The notes: a model not told the origin generated them from the sequence alone. Counted from the first letter of the stretch, positions 45,861-54,619 are shown. The stretch: DNA of 64,000 nt from JALOLV01 sp046295175 (GCA_046295175.1 JBKBNY010000001.1:496001-560000), one strand, 5' to 3'. Made by a program: numbers and translations.

Positions 45861-46376
45861 ATGAACAAATCACAGATTAACCCCATGCCAGATTATTTCG
45901 ATAGATACATCAATTTGGCAGCCGATGACGATGTATTGAGAGCCTTAGAAATCTCGAAAGAAGAATTAGAAGCTTTCCCGATTGAAAGATGGGAAAAAAT
46001 AGGCGATAAAGTCTATGCCGAAGGCAAATGGACAATCAAGCAAATCTTTCAGCACATGGTAGATACCGAACGGATTTTTGCTTACCGAGCCTTGTGTTTT
46101 GCCCGTGGAGAAGCAATAAAATTACCTTCTTTCGATGAAAATAGCTACGCCGATAACGCCTACGTAAACCACCGAACTTTGGCCGAAATCATCGAAGAAT
46201 TCAAAATCGTTAAGTTGGCAACTCTTGCTCTATATCGCTCTTTTACTGATGAAATATTGCTGAAAGTAGGCGTTGCTTCAAGTAGCAGTTACTCTACTTT
46301 GGCCGCAGGTTTTATCATAGCAGGGCATCAGCGTTGGCATTTGAATGTGATTGAAGAGAGATATTCATCAATCTGA
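45861..46376 (+). CDS. DinB family protein
   Basis: The protein has 171 residues and a four-helix bundle with metal-ligand histidines at the expected places: KWTIKQIFQHMVDTERIFAYR (first His) and AGHQRWHLNVIEERY (second pair). The DinB/YfiT superfamily binds divalent metal and includes thiol-dependent S-transferases; this one has no assigned substrate. Ten bp after the ABC permease gene, on the same strand. Confidence 0.92.
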   Translation: MNKSQINPMPDYFDRYINLAADDDVLRALEISKEELEAFPIERWEKIGDKVYAEGKWTIKQIFQHMVDTERIFAYRALCFARGEAIKLPSFDENSYADNAYVNHRTLAEIIEEFKIVKLATLALYRSFTDEILLKVGVASSSSYSTLAAGFIIAGHQRWHLNVIEERYSSI

Positions 46377-46485
46377 TGCTCGGCAAAGCAACTGTTTCAG
46401 AGTTTTGGGCATCTACTTGCTGAAGTTGGCATTCAATATCTCAATTTCAGCAGTTCTTTACCTCCATCCCAAAACAAACATGATT

Positions 46486-47373
46486 ATGAAAAACATTAGA
46501 CTATTACTTTTTTGTTTCTTCAATTTACTCATCCAATCATCTTATTCGCAGATTAACTTTATTGATTTATCGCAGAAACAATTACGACTTTTGCACGAAC
46601 TAAAGAATACTCCCGATAGTATTCGCTCGAAGGTATTCTTGGATAGTCTGTACCGCCCTCACAAGCAATTTTGGAGCGGATACGCAGGCGAAGAAAAGGA
46701 TTTTACCGATTGGATGAATAAGGAAGGCTATCATTTTCTGGACTTTTTTGATAAGAGGAATCGAGAAATTGACGGACAACTTCTTCTCAAAAAGTTCAAT
46801 GAAGTGCAAGCATCCATGCAAAAACTAACGGGCTACACTGCCAGCGGAACGTGGTATTTTGTGTTTAGTCATGCCGCTACCGATTTGGGTGGATTAAGTT
46901 CTGGAGAAATGGTACTCGATTTATCACATCAGAGTAATAGTTCTACCGAAAAAATAGAGTTAATTATGCCTCACGAAATCAATCACCTGATTTGCAGTAA
47001 GTTATCGAGATTCGACGAAGGCGATGCTTTGAGTTTTGCACTCAGCGAAGGCTTTGCGGTTTTTATAAATGAGGTATATTGGGGCAAAAAATACACCTCT
47101 GCTCAGCATTTGGGTTATACCGAGGCCGAATATCAACTGTGCGAGAAAAACAAAGAGTTCATCCGTCAGTTTTTTGATGAATTCAAATTTTCGAAAGACC
47201 CCAAAATCATCAATTATTTCAGAAATGCAGGGCTTTCAATTCGCTATGATTTACCGCCTAAAATCGGCTACTACATCGGATATAACCTCATCAAAAACTT
47301 CGCAAAAAACCACGATTGGAGAGAAATTTACAAACTCAAATCGAGTGAAATATTAGCCCAAAGTAAGTTTTAA
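46486..47373 (+). CDS. Exported DUF2268-like zinc protease
   Basis: The protein has 295 residues. I chose the ATG at 46486 because a signal peptide follows (MKNIRLLLFCFFNLLIQSSYSQ); an ATG two codons earlier (46480) is equally possible. It contains a zincin site HEINH at 163-167 (MPHEINHLICSK), followed about 25 residues later by ALSEGFAVFINEVYW, whose Glu can be the third ligand. The arrangement and the FSHAATDLGG region resemble the DUF2268 family of predicted Zn-dependent proteases. Probably periplasmic. It ends 5 bp before the convergent mgtE. Confidence 0.8.
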   Translation: MKNIRLLLFCFFNLLIQSSYSQINFIDLSQKQLRLLHELKNTPDSIRSKVFLDSLYRPHKQFWSGYAGEEKDFTDWMNKEGYHFLDFFDKRNREIDGQLLLKKFNEVQASMQKLTGYTASGTWYFVFSHAATDLGGLSSGEMVLDLSHQSNSSTEKIELIMPHEINHLICSKLSRFDEGDALSFALSEGFAVFINEVYWGKKYTSAQHLGYTEAEYQLCEKNKEFIRQFFDEFKFSKDPKIINYFRNAGLSIRYDLPPKIGYYIGYNLIKNFAKNHDWREIYKLKSSEILAQSKF

Positions 47374-47378
47374 GGAGG

Positions 47379-48734
47379 TTAAATCTTTAACAATAAATGA
47401 GCAATTAAAAAATAGGTTGTAATACCGATGATATCATTGGCGGTAGTGATGAATGGGCCAGAAGCTACCGCCGGATTTATCCCAAATTTATCGAGCAAAA
47501 TCGGTGTAACTGTACCCATAAATGAAGCCAAAACCACAACCGAAATAAGCGATAGTGCAACAACCCAAAATAACCGTGGTTCGCTAACTACATACACATA
47601 AATACCTGCTAATGAACCAATTATTAAACCATTTATCAAAGCCACGAGAATGATTTTGAATAAACGTTGCCCAAGGCTCGTACTGATACCCGATTTTTCG
47701 GCAAGACTTTGCACTATCAATGAAGAGGTCTGAATACCGACATTTCCACCCGTCGAACCCATGATGGGAATAAACAGAGCCAACGCCGCCATACGACTGA
47801 GTTCGCCTTCAAAACCTTTGATAACTGTAGCCGCCAAAAGGCTACCAATAACACCTACAACCAACCATGGCAAACGAGATTTTACTTGTACCCAAAGGCT
47901 ATCATCTTCTTCAACTTCACCCGTGATACCCGCCATCGCTTGAATGTCTTCGTCGGCTTTTTCGGTGATAAAATCCACGACGTCATCAATCGTGATTCGT
48001 CCCAACAATCGCCCTTGTACATTCACCACCGGAATCGCATCAAGGTCATATTTTTGCATAATATCGGCAATCTCTTCGCCGGGTGTATCGGTTTTTACAA
48101 ATACGATTTCGTCATTGTAAATATTCTCAACTTTGGTATTCTTCCGAGCCAGCACGATTTGCTTCAAAGACACGATTCCGAGCAATTTCTGCGTATCATC
48201 TACCACATAAACGGCATAGACTTTCTCAACATCTTCGGCTTGACGGCGAATCTCTTCGACACACTCACTTACATTCCAGTCAACGTTTACTTTGATAAGT
48301 TCTTTCTGCATCAATCCACCCGCCACATCTTCAGGATAATGCAACATATCCAAGATAAAACGAGCTTGTTCTCGGTCTTCGAGAAGGGCAATTACCTCTT
48401 CACGGACATTGATGGGCTGCTCATTGAGCAAATCCACGGCATCATCCGAATCGAATAGGTTTACGTACTTGGCGATTTCTTCGTTGGTAAATCGTTCTTT
48501 GAGAAAACGTTTTCGGTCGTCGGGTTCTATTAACGACAGAATCTCGGCACCCGTTTCGGTATCGACCAAAGTCATCAAATAATGAGCTGGTTCGCCATCA
48601 ATTTCGTATAAAAGCGTAACAATATCGGCAGGGAACAACTCTCCCAACTCCGATTTGAGCAGCTTTTCGTCTTTTTCGGCAATGGCTGCCTCAATTTTTT
48701 CTACGTACTCTTTGGTTAGCTCAAAATTTTCCAT
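47379..48734 (-). CDS. mgtE: Magnesium transporter MgtE
   Basis: A 451-residue Mg2+ channel/transporter: an N-terminal superhelical domain (LKSELGELFPADIVTLLYEI, through LLNEQPINVREEVIALLED), two CBS domains that sense Mg2+ (about 135-260; YVVDDTQKLLGIVSLKQIVL, IPVVNVQGRLLGRITIDDVVDFI), and five C-terminal transmembrane helices with the pore signatures IPIMGSTGGNVGIQTSSL and NPAVASGPFITTANDIIG. It has an unusually strong Shine-Dalgarno for this phylum (AAGGAGG, complement at 48743-48749), which abuts the upstream HEPN gene stop. Confidence 0.97.
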   Translation of the reverse strand: MENFELTKEYVEKIEAAIAEKDEKLLKSELGELFPADIVTLLYEIDGEPAHYLMTLVDTETGAEILSLIEPDDRKRFLKERFTNEEIAKYVNLFDSDDAVDLLNEQPINVREEVIALLEDREQARFILDMLHYPEDVAGGLMQKELIKVNVDWNVSECVEEIRRQAEDVEKVYAVYVVDDTQKLLGIVSLKQIVLARKNTKVENIYNDEIVFVKTDTPGEEIADIMQKYDLDAIPVVNVQGRLLGRITIDDVVDFITEKADEDIQAMAGITGEVEEDDSLWVQVKSRLPWLVVGVIGSLLAATVIKGFEGELSRMAALALFIPIMGSTGGNVGIQTSSLIVQSLAEKSGISTSLGQRLFKIILVALINGLIIGSLAGIYVYVVSEPRLFWVVALSLISVVVLASFMGTVTPILLDKFGINPAVASGPFITTANDIIGITTYFLIAHLLLKI

Positions 48735-48742
48735 CCGTTTTC

Positions 48743-48749
48743 CCTCCTT
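48743..48749 (-). promoter_or_regulatory. Strong Shine-Dalgarno of mgtE
   Basis: On the minus strand AAGGAGG lies 8 bp before the mgtE ATG. Most genes here have no such site, so mgtE translation may be less dependent on the upstream HEPN gene. Confidence 0.6.
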
Positions 48750-48750
48750 A

Positions 48751-49137
48751 TTAAATCGAATTTTTCTCGATATAATTCTTGATTACATTAAGGTATTCTT
48801 CTGCCATTGAGAACATCTCAGTTGCGTCTTTCTGATTCACTCCTCTTCCAATCTCGTAGTCGCCAATCATTCTTTGAATCTCCCCTTTTTTCAAGATTTT
48901 TGCATATTTTAAATCCATCAAACCCGTTTTTACAAAATGTTTATTAAAAGCCACATTCACCCCAACGTGCGTATGAGAACTTATCGAAATAGTTTCTAAA
49001 ATTGCTTTAGTAGCATGAAACATCGCATAATAACTCCTTGATACCGACGATTCAAACCTACTGGCATCGAGTAATATTCTTGAATCTTCGAGTAGAGAAA
49101 AAGCTTTATTTATGTAAAAATCGGTTGATTCACTCAT
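48751..49137 (-). CDS. HEPN-domain toxin of an MNT/HEPN toxin-antitoxin module
   Basis: The 128-residue helical HEPN protein has the RNase motif R-X6-H at R34 and H41 (SRSYYAMFHATKAILE), and a second conserved region MIGDYEIGRGVNQKDATEMFSMAEEYLN. HEPN toxins of this type cut RNA and are neutralised by a partner nucleotidyltransferase that AMPylates them. Its ATG overlaps the stop of that partner by 4 bp (49134-49137). The pair sits between ksgA and mgtE. Confidence 0.92.
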   Translation of the reverse strand: MSESTDFYINKAFSLLEDSRILLDASRFESSVSRSYYAMFHATKAILETISISSHTHVGVNVAFNKHFVKTGLMDLKYAKILKKGEIQRMIGDYEIGRGVNQKDATEMFSMAEEYLNVIKNYIEKNSI

Positions 49138-49481
49138 AGATTGATACCTTCATTTCGGATATTCCTGTAAAATGGTAATGTCGAATTCTCGAATGTTTCT
49201 CTCGAAACAGCAATGGTTGATAAATACAATTCGTGTTCGTTAAGATACTTCAGTTCAGTATCCAAATATTTATCCGCCTCTTCGGTCGGTGATGCCGCCT
49301 CCGACAAAACCAATAGTAAATCAACATCAGATTCTCGACTTGCCAATCCGTTGGCATACGAACCAAACAAAATCAAACCTACCATATTACCCCCGTAAAT
49401 TTGTTCTAAATCTTTTTTATATTGGGAAATAATTGGCTCGATTGATTTTGACTTCTTAGGAATTGTTTTTTTCATTTTCAA
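49134..49481 (-). CDS. MNT nucleotidyltransferase antitoxin
   Basis: The 115-residue minimal nucleotidyltransferase has the GS-X10-DxD motif: G40-S41 and D52, D54 (LILFGSYANGLASRESDVDLLLVL). Such proteins AMPylate and silence the HEPN toxin. The Lys-rich start (MKMKKTIPKKSKS) lies inside the ksgA 3' end: the two genes overlap by 26 bp; an ATG two codons in is also possible. The order ksgA-MNT-HEPN-mgtE is a single minus-strand run. Confidence 0.92.
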   Translation of the reverse strand: MKMKKTIPKKSKSIEPIISQYKKDLEQIYGGNMVGLILFGSYANGLASRESDVDLLLVLSEAASPTEEADKYLDTELKYLNEHELYLSTIAVSRETFENSTLPFYRNIRNEGINL

Positions 49482-50250
49482 ACATTTTAGTCAATGTTAT
49501 AAAATCTGCCACGCCCAACTGCTCAGCACGTTTATCTAAAAGCGGATGGTCGAAGTCAAGCCCCAGCGGTTTGAGGGCATTTCTAAGCATTTTACGTCTT
49601 TGATTAAATCCCGCTTTTACGACTTGTACAAATTTACGTTCATCGCAGTCTAATTTTTCGACCGAATTTCGGCGTAAACTTATCACGCCCGAATCTACTT
49701 TTGGTGGCGGATTAAACGCTCCCGGCAAAACCGTAAATTCATATTTTATATCATAATAGGCTTGTAATAAGACACTTAAAATGCCATAATCTTTATTGCC
49801 AGGCTTTGAGGCAATCCGTTGTGCTACTTCTTTTTGCAACATACATACAACCTCCGTAATCTGGTTTTTGTATTCCAAAACCTTAAAAAATATTTGCGAC
49901 GAAATATTGTACGGAAAATTACCGATGATAGCAAAAGACTCTAACTCTGACAGGGTTTGAAACCCTGTCAGAGTTTCGGCCTTCAAAAAATCGCCCTCAA
50001 TAATCTTTCCTTCGAGTTCGGGATAATGCTCTTTGAGATAAACCACCGACTCGGTATCAATTTCGATGACGTACGTTTCGTATTCGGTCTTTTTGACGAG
50101 ATATTGCGTCAGCACGCCCATTCCGGGGCCAACCTCCAACACTTTTTTGTATCCGCCGTGTAGCGAAAGCGTTTCAACGATTCGCTCGGCGGCTCTTAAA
50201 TCTCGCAAAAAATGCTGACCAAGATGTTTTTTTGGTTTTACTTTTTCCAA
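49456..50250 (-). CDS. ksgA: 16S rRNA dimethyladenosine transferase KsgA, with an in-frame palindrome insertion
   Basis: Dimethylates two adjacent adenosines near the 3' end of 16S rRNA. The 264-residue enzyme has a KKHLGQHFLRD start, SAM motif I LEVGPGMGVLT (GPGMG 41-45), catalytic NFPYN at 111-115, and the C-terminal domain with FNQRRKMLRNALKPLG. Between motif III (GDFLK, to 90) and NFPYN the sequence ETLTGFQTLSELE (about 92-104) is encoded by a 33-bp perfect palindrome (49943-49975) of a repeat family seen elsewhere in this window. It falls on a surface loop position by family comparison, and all motifs remain, so the enzyme is probably active. Confidence 0.96.
   Translation of the reverse strand: MEKVKPKKHLGQHFLRDLRAAERIVETLSLHGGYKKVLEVGPGMGVLTQYLVKKTEYETYVIEIDTESVVYLKEHYPELEGKIIEGDFLKAETLTGFQTLSELESFAIIGNFPYNISSQIFFKVLEYKNQITEVVCMLQKEVAQRIASKPGNKDYGILSVLLQAYYDIKYEFTVLPGAFNPPPKVDSGVISLRRNSVEKLDCDERKFVQVVKAGFNQRRKMLRNALKPLGLDFDHPLLDKRAEQLGVADFITLTKMFENEKNNS
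49943..49975. repeat. Palindromic repeat, family A, inside ksgA
   Basis: Perfect 16-bp arms around a single-base loop. Core CTGACAGGGTTT / AAACCCTGTCAG, shared with elements at 31198-31234 and 31676-31709. Read in frame on the minus strand. Confidence 0.93.
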
Positions 50251-50314
50251 TATTGACCTATTAATTTTTCAAACTTCGATTGTTCAAAATTAGTAAAAAA
50301 TAATCTAAATTAAG

Positions 50315-50344
50315 TTGCCATTTTGCCAACTTTCGGTATATTTG
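50315..50344 (+). promoter_or_regulatory. higBA promoter with operator-like palindrome
   Basis: TTG at 50315-50317, a 19-bp spacer and TATATTTG at 50337-50344, matching the Bacteroidota -33/-7 layout. The imperfect palindrome GTTGCCATTTTGCCAAC (50314-50330) overlaps the -33 and the spacer and could be the HigA operator. The ATG follows only 4 bp after the -7 element. Confidence 0.55.
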
Positions 50345-50348
50345 GAAC

Positions 50349-50657
50349 ATGAGAGTCATTGCTAAACGAACTTTGCGAGAATTTTGGGAAATCCACCCCG
50401 ATTCAGAACAATCCTTGATAGATTGGTATGACTTGGTGATTGAGCAAAACTGGGCTTCGCCAAACGAACTAAAATCTACATTTGGTAATACCAGTATCAT
50501 AGACAGCAATCGGGTGGTTTTCAATATCAAAGGCAATGATTACCGACTCATTACGTATATTGATTATAAATTTCAAATCATCTTTGTGATGTGGGTAGGC
50601 ACGCATAGTGAATATGATAAAATTGATGCCCGAAAGATAAATTTCAAGAGAAAATGA
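50349..50657 (+). CDS. higB: HigB-type toxin (mRNA interferase)
   Basis: The 102-residue RelE-superfamily toxin of the HigB type opens with MRVIAKRTLREFWEIHPDSE, then WASPNELKSTFGNTSIIDSNRVVFNIKGNDYRL and a closing IIFVMWVGTHSEYDKIDA. Such toxins cleave mRNA on the ribosome. The gene lies directly behind its own promoter, with almost no 5' leader, and overlaps the antitoxin gene by 4 bp (ATGA at 50654-50657). Toxin-first order is normal for higBA. It is divergent from ksgA, 98 bp apart. Confidence 0.93.
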   Translation: MRVIAKRTLREFWEIHPDSEQSLIDWYDLVIEQNWASPNELKSTFGNTSIIDSNRVVFNIKGNDYRLITYIDYKFQIIFVMWVGTHSEYDKIDARKINFKRK

Positions 50658-51019
50658 GCAATTTCATAAAACCAATCAAAACAGAAACCGAATACGAGGA
50701 AGCCTTAGAGAGGGTCTTTGAGTTGCTTCAAACCCAACCAAATATCGGTACGCCAGAGGGCAACGAAATTGAGGTTTTGACAACACTCATCGAAAGCTAC
50801 GAGGCAGTGCATCACCCAATCAGTCCCACCGACCCCATCACTTATCTTAAAAATAAAATAGAACAAATGGGGCTCAAACAACAAGATTTAATCCCATTCA
50901 TCGGTGATAAAACCCAAGTATCAAAAATTCTAAATAGAAAAAGAGAACTTACATTGCCGATGATAAAAAAACTGTGCAAAGGCCTGAATCTACCAGTAAA
51001 CCGACTAATTGGAAGCTAA
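50654..51019 (+). CDS. higA: HigA-type antitoxin with HTH
   Basis: A 121-residue antitoxin: an N-terminal toxin-binding part (IKPIKTETEYEEALERVFEL) and a C-terminal XRE-type helix-turn-helix (KIEQMGLKQQDLIPFIGDKTQVSKILNRKRELTLPMIKKLCKGL). It should bind HigB and repress the promoter through the palindrome at 50314-50330. It is translationally coupled to higB and ends 23 bp before the hybrid kinase gene. Confidence 0.93.
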   Translation: MSNFIKPIKTETEYEEALERVFELLQTQPNIGTPEGNEIEVLTTLIESYEAVHHPISPTDPITYLKNKIEQMGLKQQDLIPFIGDKTQVSKILNRKRELTLPMIKKLCKGLNLPVNRLIGS

Positions 51020-51042
51020 TTTCAATCCAAAACTTTAACCTA

Positions 51043-54000
51043 ATGACTACCGAAAAAAATAGCGAAGAATTACAAAACGAAATCGAAAAGCTCAGAAAAC
51101 AGCTCGAACAGGCAGGCCAACGCAAAGGAATTGACCAACTGCAAGATTTGGTCGATAACACTTCAGATTTAATAATGTTGTTTTCGCTTTCGGGTCGATT
51201 TCTTTTTGTCAATCGAGCATTTAGAGAAATAACGGGGTATTCGAGCGATGAAATCAGTCGTTTGTCTTTCAATGACATTGTTCATCCTAAATACAAAGAA
51301 AATACCTTAGCTAATCTTGATAAAATCCTTAAAGGCGAAAAAATCACCGATTTTGAAACCGTAATCTACAACAAAGACCAAAAAAGAGTTTACCTTTCGG
51401 GTAGTGTCAATTGCCGATTCGATGGCGATAAACCCGTGGCTTTTCGATGTATTTTGCACGATATTTCGCAGCGTTATCGTGCCGAGCGTTCCGAAAAACT
51501 GTATTATAGCATCGCCCAGCAAAACCTCAATCAGACCGATTTGTATGAGTTTTTGAAAGGTGTGCATGTCGAATTACAGAAGACAATTCAAGCCAACAAT
51601 TTCTTTGTGGCTTTGTACGATACCGATAAGAGTTTTATCAATTTCCCGTATTATGTCAATGAGCAGTTCGACGAGAACCTGAAGTTCACCAAAAGAAGAC
51701 TCGGAAACGGTATCATCGAACACGCCATTGTCAAAAACAAACCTTTGTTATTCTACCGCGAAGACATCGAAAAAATGGTAGAAAACAAAGAGGTAGTTCT
51801 TTACGAGAAAATCCCAGAGATAATCCTTTTTGTACCGCTTCGGGTGGGCGAACGCACCACGGGTGTGATTGGAGTACAGTCGTACTCAGACCGTAACAAG
51901 TTCACTATCAGAGATTTAGAGCTGCTCGAATTTATTTCTGGACAGATAGCATTGGCATTGGCTCGTAAACAAACCGAGCAAGAACGCCAACGCCAAACGG
52001 CTCGGTTGAATGCTATTTTTGATAGTAGTTCGCACATGATTTGGACGATGAATCGCCGTTTTCAGCTTTCGTCATTCAATAAAAATTATTCAAATCTTAT
52101 CCAATCGCAATTGGGTACGCCCCCGCAGGTCAATGTCAGTACTGAGAAAGTTGGCTGGCGACTCATTGCCCCTTCTGACCGACCAGTTTTGCAGGAAAAG
52201 TACAATTCGGCGTTTAAGGGAATCCCGCAATATTTTGAAATGAATTGGGGGAAAATTGATGGCGGCGACCAATGGTTTGAGTTTTATCTGAATCCGATTT
52301 TACCATCCGATGGCGGACAAATCGAAGAGGTTTCGGGGATTGCACGAGATATAACCGAAAAGAAAATGGCTCAACTTTCGCTCCAAAAAAGCGAAAATAA
52401 GTTTAGAGATATTGTAGAATCTTTCTTAGATATTTATTACCGAACCGATTTGGCAGGAAACGTTACGATGATTTCGCCTTCGGTTTTGGAGCATACAGGT
52501 TACTCGTCGGCGGAGGTTTTGGGTAATAAAGTTGATAAATTCTTTGAGAATGCGAGCGATAGCTCAAAAAACATCAAAGGGCTGCTAAAAGCGGGTAGTA
52601 TTACCAATTTTGAAGTAAAAGTGAAGCGTCAAAACGGCGAATTACGAGATTTTATCTTGAATATTCGTCTGATTCGCAACGAAGACGGCGTACCTGTTGA
52701 GGTTGAGGGTGTGGCCCGTGATATTTCAGAATTGAAAAAAACCGCCCAAGAAATGCTCAAAGCCAAAGAAGAAGCCGAGCATTCGCTCAAAGTAAAAGAA
52801 AGATTTTTGGCAAATATGAGCCACGAGATTCGGACACCGATGAATGGAATCATCGGGATGATTGATTTGCTAAACGAAACCAATCTAAACGTTGAACAGA
52901 AGGATTATGTTCAGACCATCAAGAAATCATCCGAAACACTCCTGACGATTCTGAACGACATCTTGGATTTATCTAAAATCGAAGCTGGAAAAATGGAGCT
53001 ACACAATGCTCCGCTCGACATCAGAGAACTCCTCGATAGATTGGTGTCGTTGTTCCGTCAGCGTGCCATCGAAAAAAATAATAAAGTTGCGTATCAACTC
53101 TCTGAGAATTTCCCGCCGTATCTCATTGCCGACCAGACTCGTTTGTTGCAGATTTTGTCGAACCTGACCTCAAATGCCCTAAAATTCACCGAAAACGGAA
53201 CGGTAAATATCTCGTTATCAGTCGTTTCGTCAAATGGCAAGATTCATCAACTCAAAGTCGAAGTTACCGACTCTGGAATCGGAATCTCGCCCGAAAACCA
53301 AAAGTTATTGTTTGGGGCATTTCAACAATTAGACAATTCGACTAAAAAATCATTTGGCGGAACAGGTCTTGGGCTGGCAATCTCGCGTGAACTTTGCCGA
53401 TTGATGAAAGGCGACATGGGAGTGATTTCGGAAGAAGGCAAAGGGAGTACCTTCTGGTTTACGGTTGAGTTGCGTTCTACAACCATCAGTCCATCGGTTA
53501 CCGAATCGCTCCGAGAAGAAGTAAAATTGACCGATTTCTTCAAAGGTTATTCGCCCAAAATTCTATTGGTTGATGACAACGCTGTCAATCGAAAAGTGGC
53601 TTCGGAGATTCTCCAAAAGGCTGGTTGTGAGGTAACTACGGCTGATAGCGGCATGAGAGCCATCGAGATTGTGGGTATGAACTCATCACAAGAGAAGGGT
53701 GTAAATGCTGGTTTTGATGTAATTTTGATGGATATTCAGATGCCCGAAATGGATGGTGTAGAAACTACCAAACGGCTTCGTCAACAATTTGGAGAATCGC
53801 TGCCGACGGTAATTGCAATGACGGCTTACTCAATGCAACACGACCGCGAACGCTTCTTGGCAGCAGGAATGGACGATTATATTCCGAAACCGATTCGAGC
53901 CAATGTGCTGATTCAGAAAGTTGATGAAATTGTCAAAAAAGGGAAAGAAGAAAAAGCAGCAAGAAAGGCCGGAGAAGGGAAAAAGGAAAATGAATTGATA

Positions 54001-54405
54001 AATGTTAGTTCTGAAAATCCAAAATCCGAAATCCAAAATCCGAATTTCGATTACGTGATTCCGAGCGATATTCCGATGATTGATGCCGAAATCGTCAGTC
54101 AGCTCAAAGAAATGGTAGGTGAAGAATTGCTCATGAGCGTTTTTGAGGATTTTGAACGAGAAGCCGAAGAGCAAATTGCCAATACAAAACAAGCATACCC
54201 CGATAATGTAAAGACTATCCAAGCTGAGTTGCATACGCTAAAAGGTAATTCGGGAACGATTGGATTAATGCGTATCCACGAGATTGTGAAAGAAATAGAA
54301 GTACCTTCAAAAACGGGAGATTTGACCAATTTTGAACCTAAAATGGCGATTTTAGAAAAAGAATTCGCCGATTTTAAAGAGGTTTTGAAGAATGGGAAGT
54401 TGTAA
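51043..54405 (+). CDS. Hybrid sensor histidine kinase (PAS-GAF-PAS-PAS-HisKA-HATPase-REC-HPt)
   Basis: A 1120-residue cytoplasmic phosphorelay protein; I start at the ATG at 51043 (MTTEKNSEELQNEIEKL), not the upstream in-frame Met that overlaps higA. Domains: coiled N-terminus, PAS (29-146), GAF (162-306), PAS (321-439), PAS (449-564), HisKA with H594 (MSHEIRTPMNG), HATPase (692-812, SNALKF, DSGIGIS, GGTGLGLAIS), receiver with D897 (ILMDIQMPEMDG), and a C-terminal HPt with H1064 (LHTLKGNSGTIG). No membrane helix was seen. The linker before HPt carries a short tandem insertion (SENPKSEIQNPNF, nt 54012-54048). No separate output regulator is adjacent. Confidence 0.96.
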   Translation: MTTEKNSEELQNEIEKLRKQLEQAGQRKGIDQLQDLVDNTSDLIMLFSLSGRFLFVNRAFREITGYSSDEISRLSFNDIVHPKYKENTLANLDKILKGEKITDFETVIYNKDQKRVYLSGSVNCRFDGDKPVAFRCILHDISQRYRAERSEKLYYSIAQQNLNQTDLYEFLKGVHVELQKTIQANNFFVALYDTDKSFINFPYYVNEQFDENLKFTKRRLGNGIIEHAIVKNKPLLFYREDIEKMVENKEVVLYEKIPEIILFVPLRVGERTTGVIGVQSYSDRNKFTIRDLELLEFISGQIALALARKQTEQERQRQTARLNAIFDSSSHMIWTMNRRFQLSSFNKNYSNLIQSQLGTPPQVNVSTEKVGWRLIAPSDRPVLQEKYNSAFKGIPQYFEMNWGKIDGGDQWFEFYLNPILPSDGGQIEEVSGIARDITEKKMAQLSLQKSENKFRDIVESFLDIYYRTDLAGNVTMISPSVLEHTGYSSAEVLGNKVDKFFENASDSSKNIKGLLKAGSITNFEVKVKRQNGELRDFILNIRLIRNEDGVPVEVEGVARDISELKKTAQEMLKAKEEAEHSLKVKERFLANMSHEIRTPMNGIIGMIDLLNETNLNVEQKDYVQTIKKSSETLLTILNDILDLSKIEAGKMELHNAPLDIRELLDRLVSLFRQRAIEKNNKVAYQLSENFPPYLIADQTRLLQILSNLTSNALKFTENGTVNISLSVVSSNGKIHQLKVEVTDSGIGISPENQKLLFGAFQQLDNSTKKSFGGTGLGLAISRELCRLMKGDMGVISEEGKGSTFWFTVELRSTTISPSVTESLREEVKLTDFFKGYSPKILLVDDNAVNRKVASEILQKAGCEVTTADSGMRAIEIVGMNSSQEKGVNAGFDVILMDIQMPEMDGVETTKRLRQQFGESLPTVIAMTAYSMQHDRERFLAAGMDDYIPKPIRANVLIQKVDEIVKKGKEEKAARKAGEGKKENELINVSSENPKSEIQNPNFDYVIPSDIPMIDAEIVSQLKEMVGEELLMSVFEDFEREAEEQIANTKQAYPDNVKTIQAELHTLKGNSGTIGLMRIHEIVKEIEVPSKTGDLTNFEPKMAILEKEFADFKEVLKNGKL

Positions 54406-54415
54406 ACTCCACCAA

Positions 54416-54480
54416 AACCGTGACACGGCTCTGTTAGAAGTCTAAGTTATTGATAATAAACCTAAGCCGTGCCACGGGTT
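54416..54480. repeat. Inverted repeat, family B, downstream of the hybrid kinase
   Basis: Left arm AACCGTGACACGGCT (54416-54430) and right arm AGCCGTGCCACGGGTT (54465-54480) pair with one mismatch and one bulge. Each arm is itself dyadic (CCGTG/CACGG). It starts 10 bp after the kinase stop and may stabilise or end the transcript, but has no T-run. Confidence 0.75.
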
Positions 54481-54619
54481 CTCGCCTATTTATTCAATTA
54501 TTAGAATTCAAATATTTTTATGTAATCGTAATATTCGCTTTAGAGCAGTTTTTCTTGTACTTTACCAAGAAAACTAACATAAAAATGCAACTTCATACCA
54601 TTCTCAATGTCCAAATGAG

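Noticed and set aside
47886..48458. 190-codon plus-strand frame inside mgtE
   Set aside because: Antisense to the CBS and N-domains of a clear MgtE; no start context and no recognisable protein.
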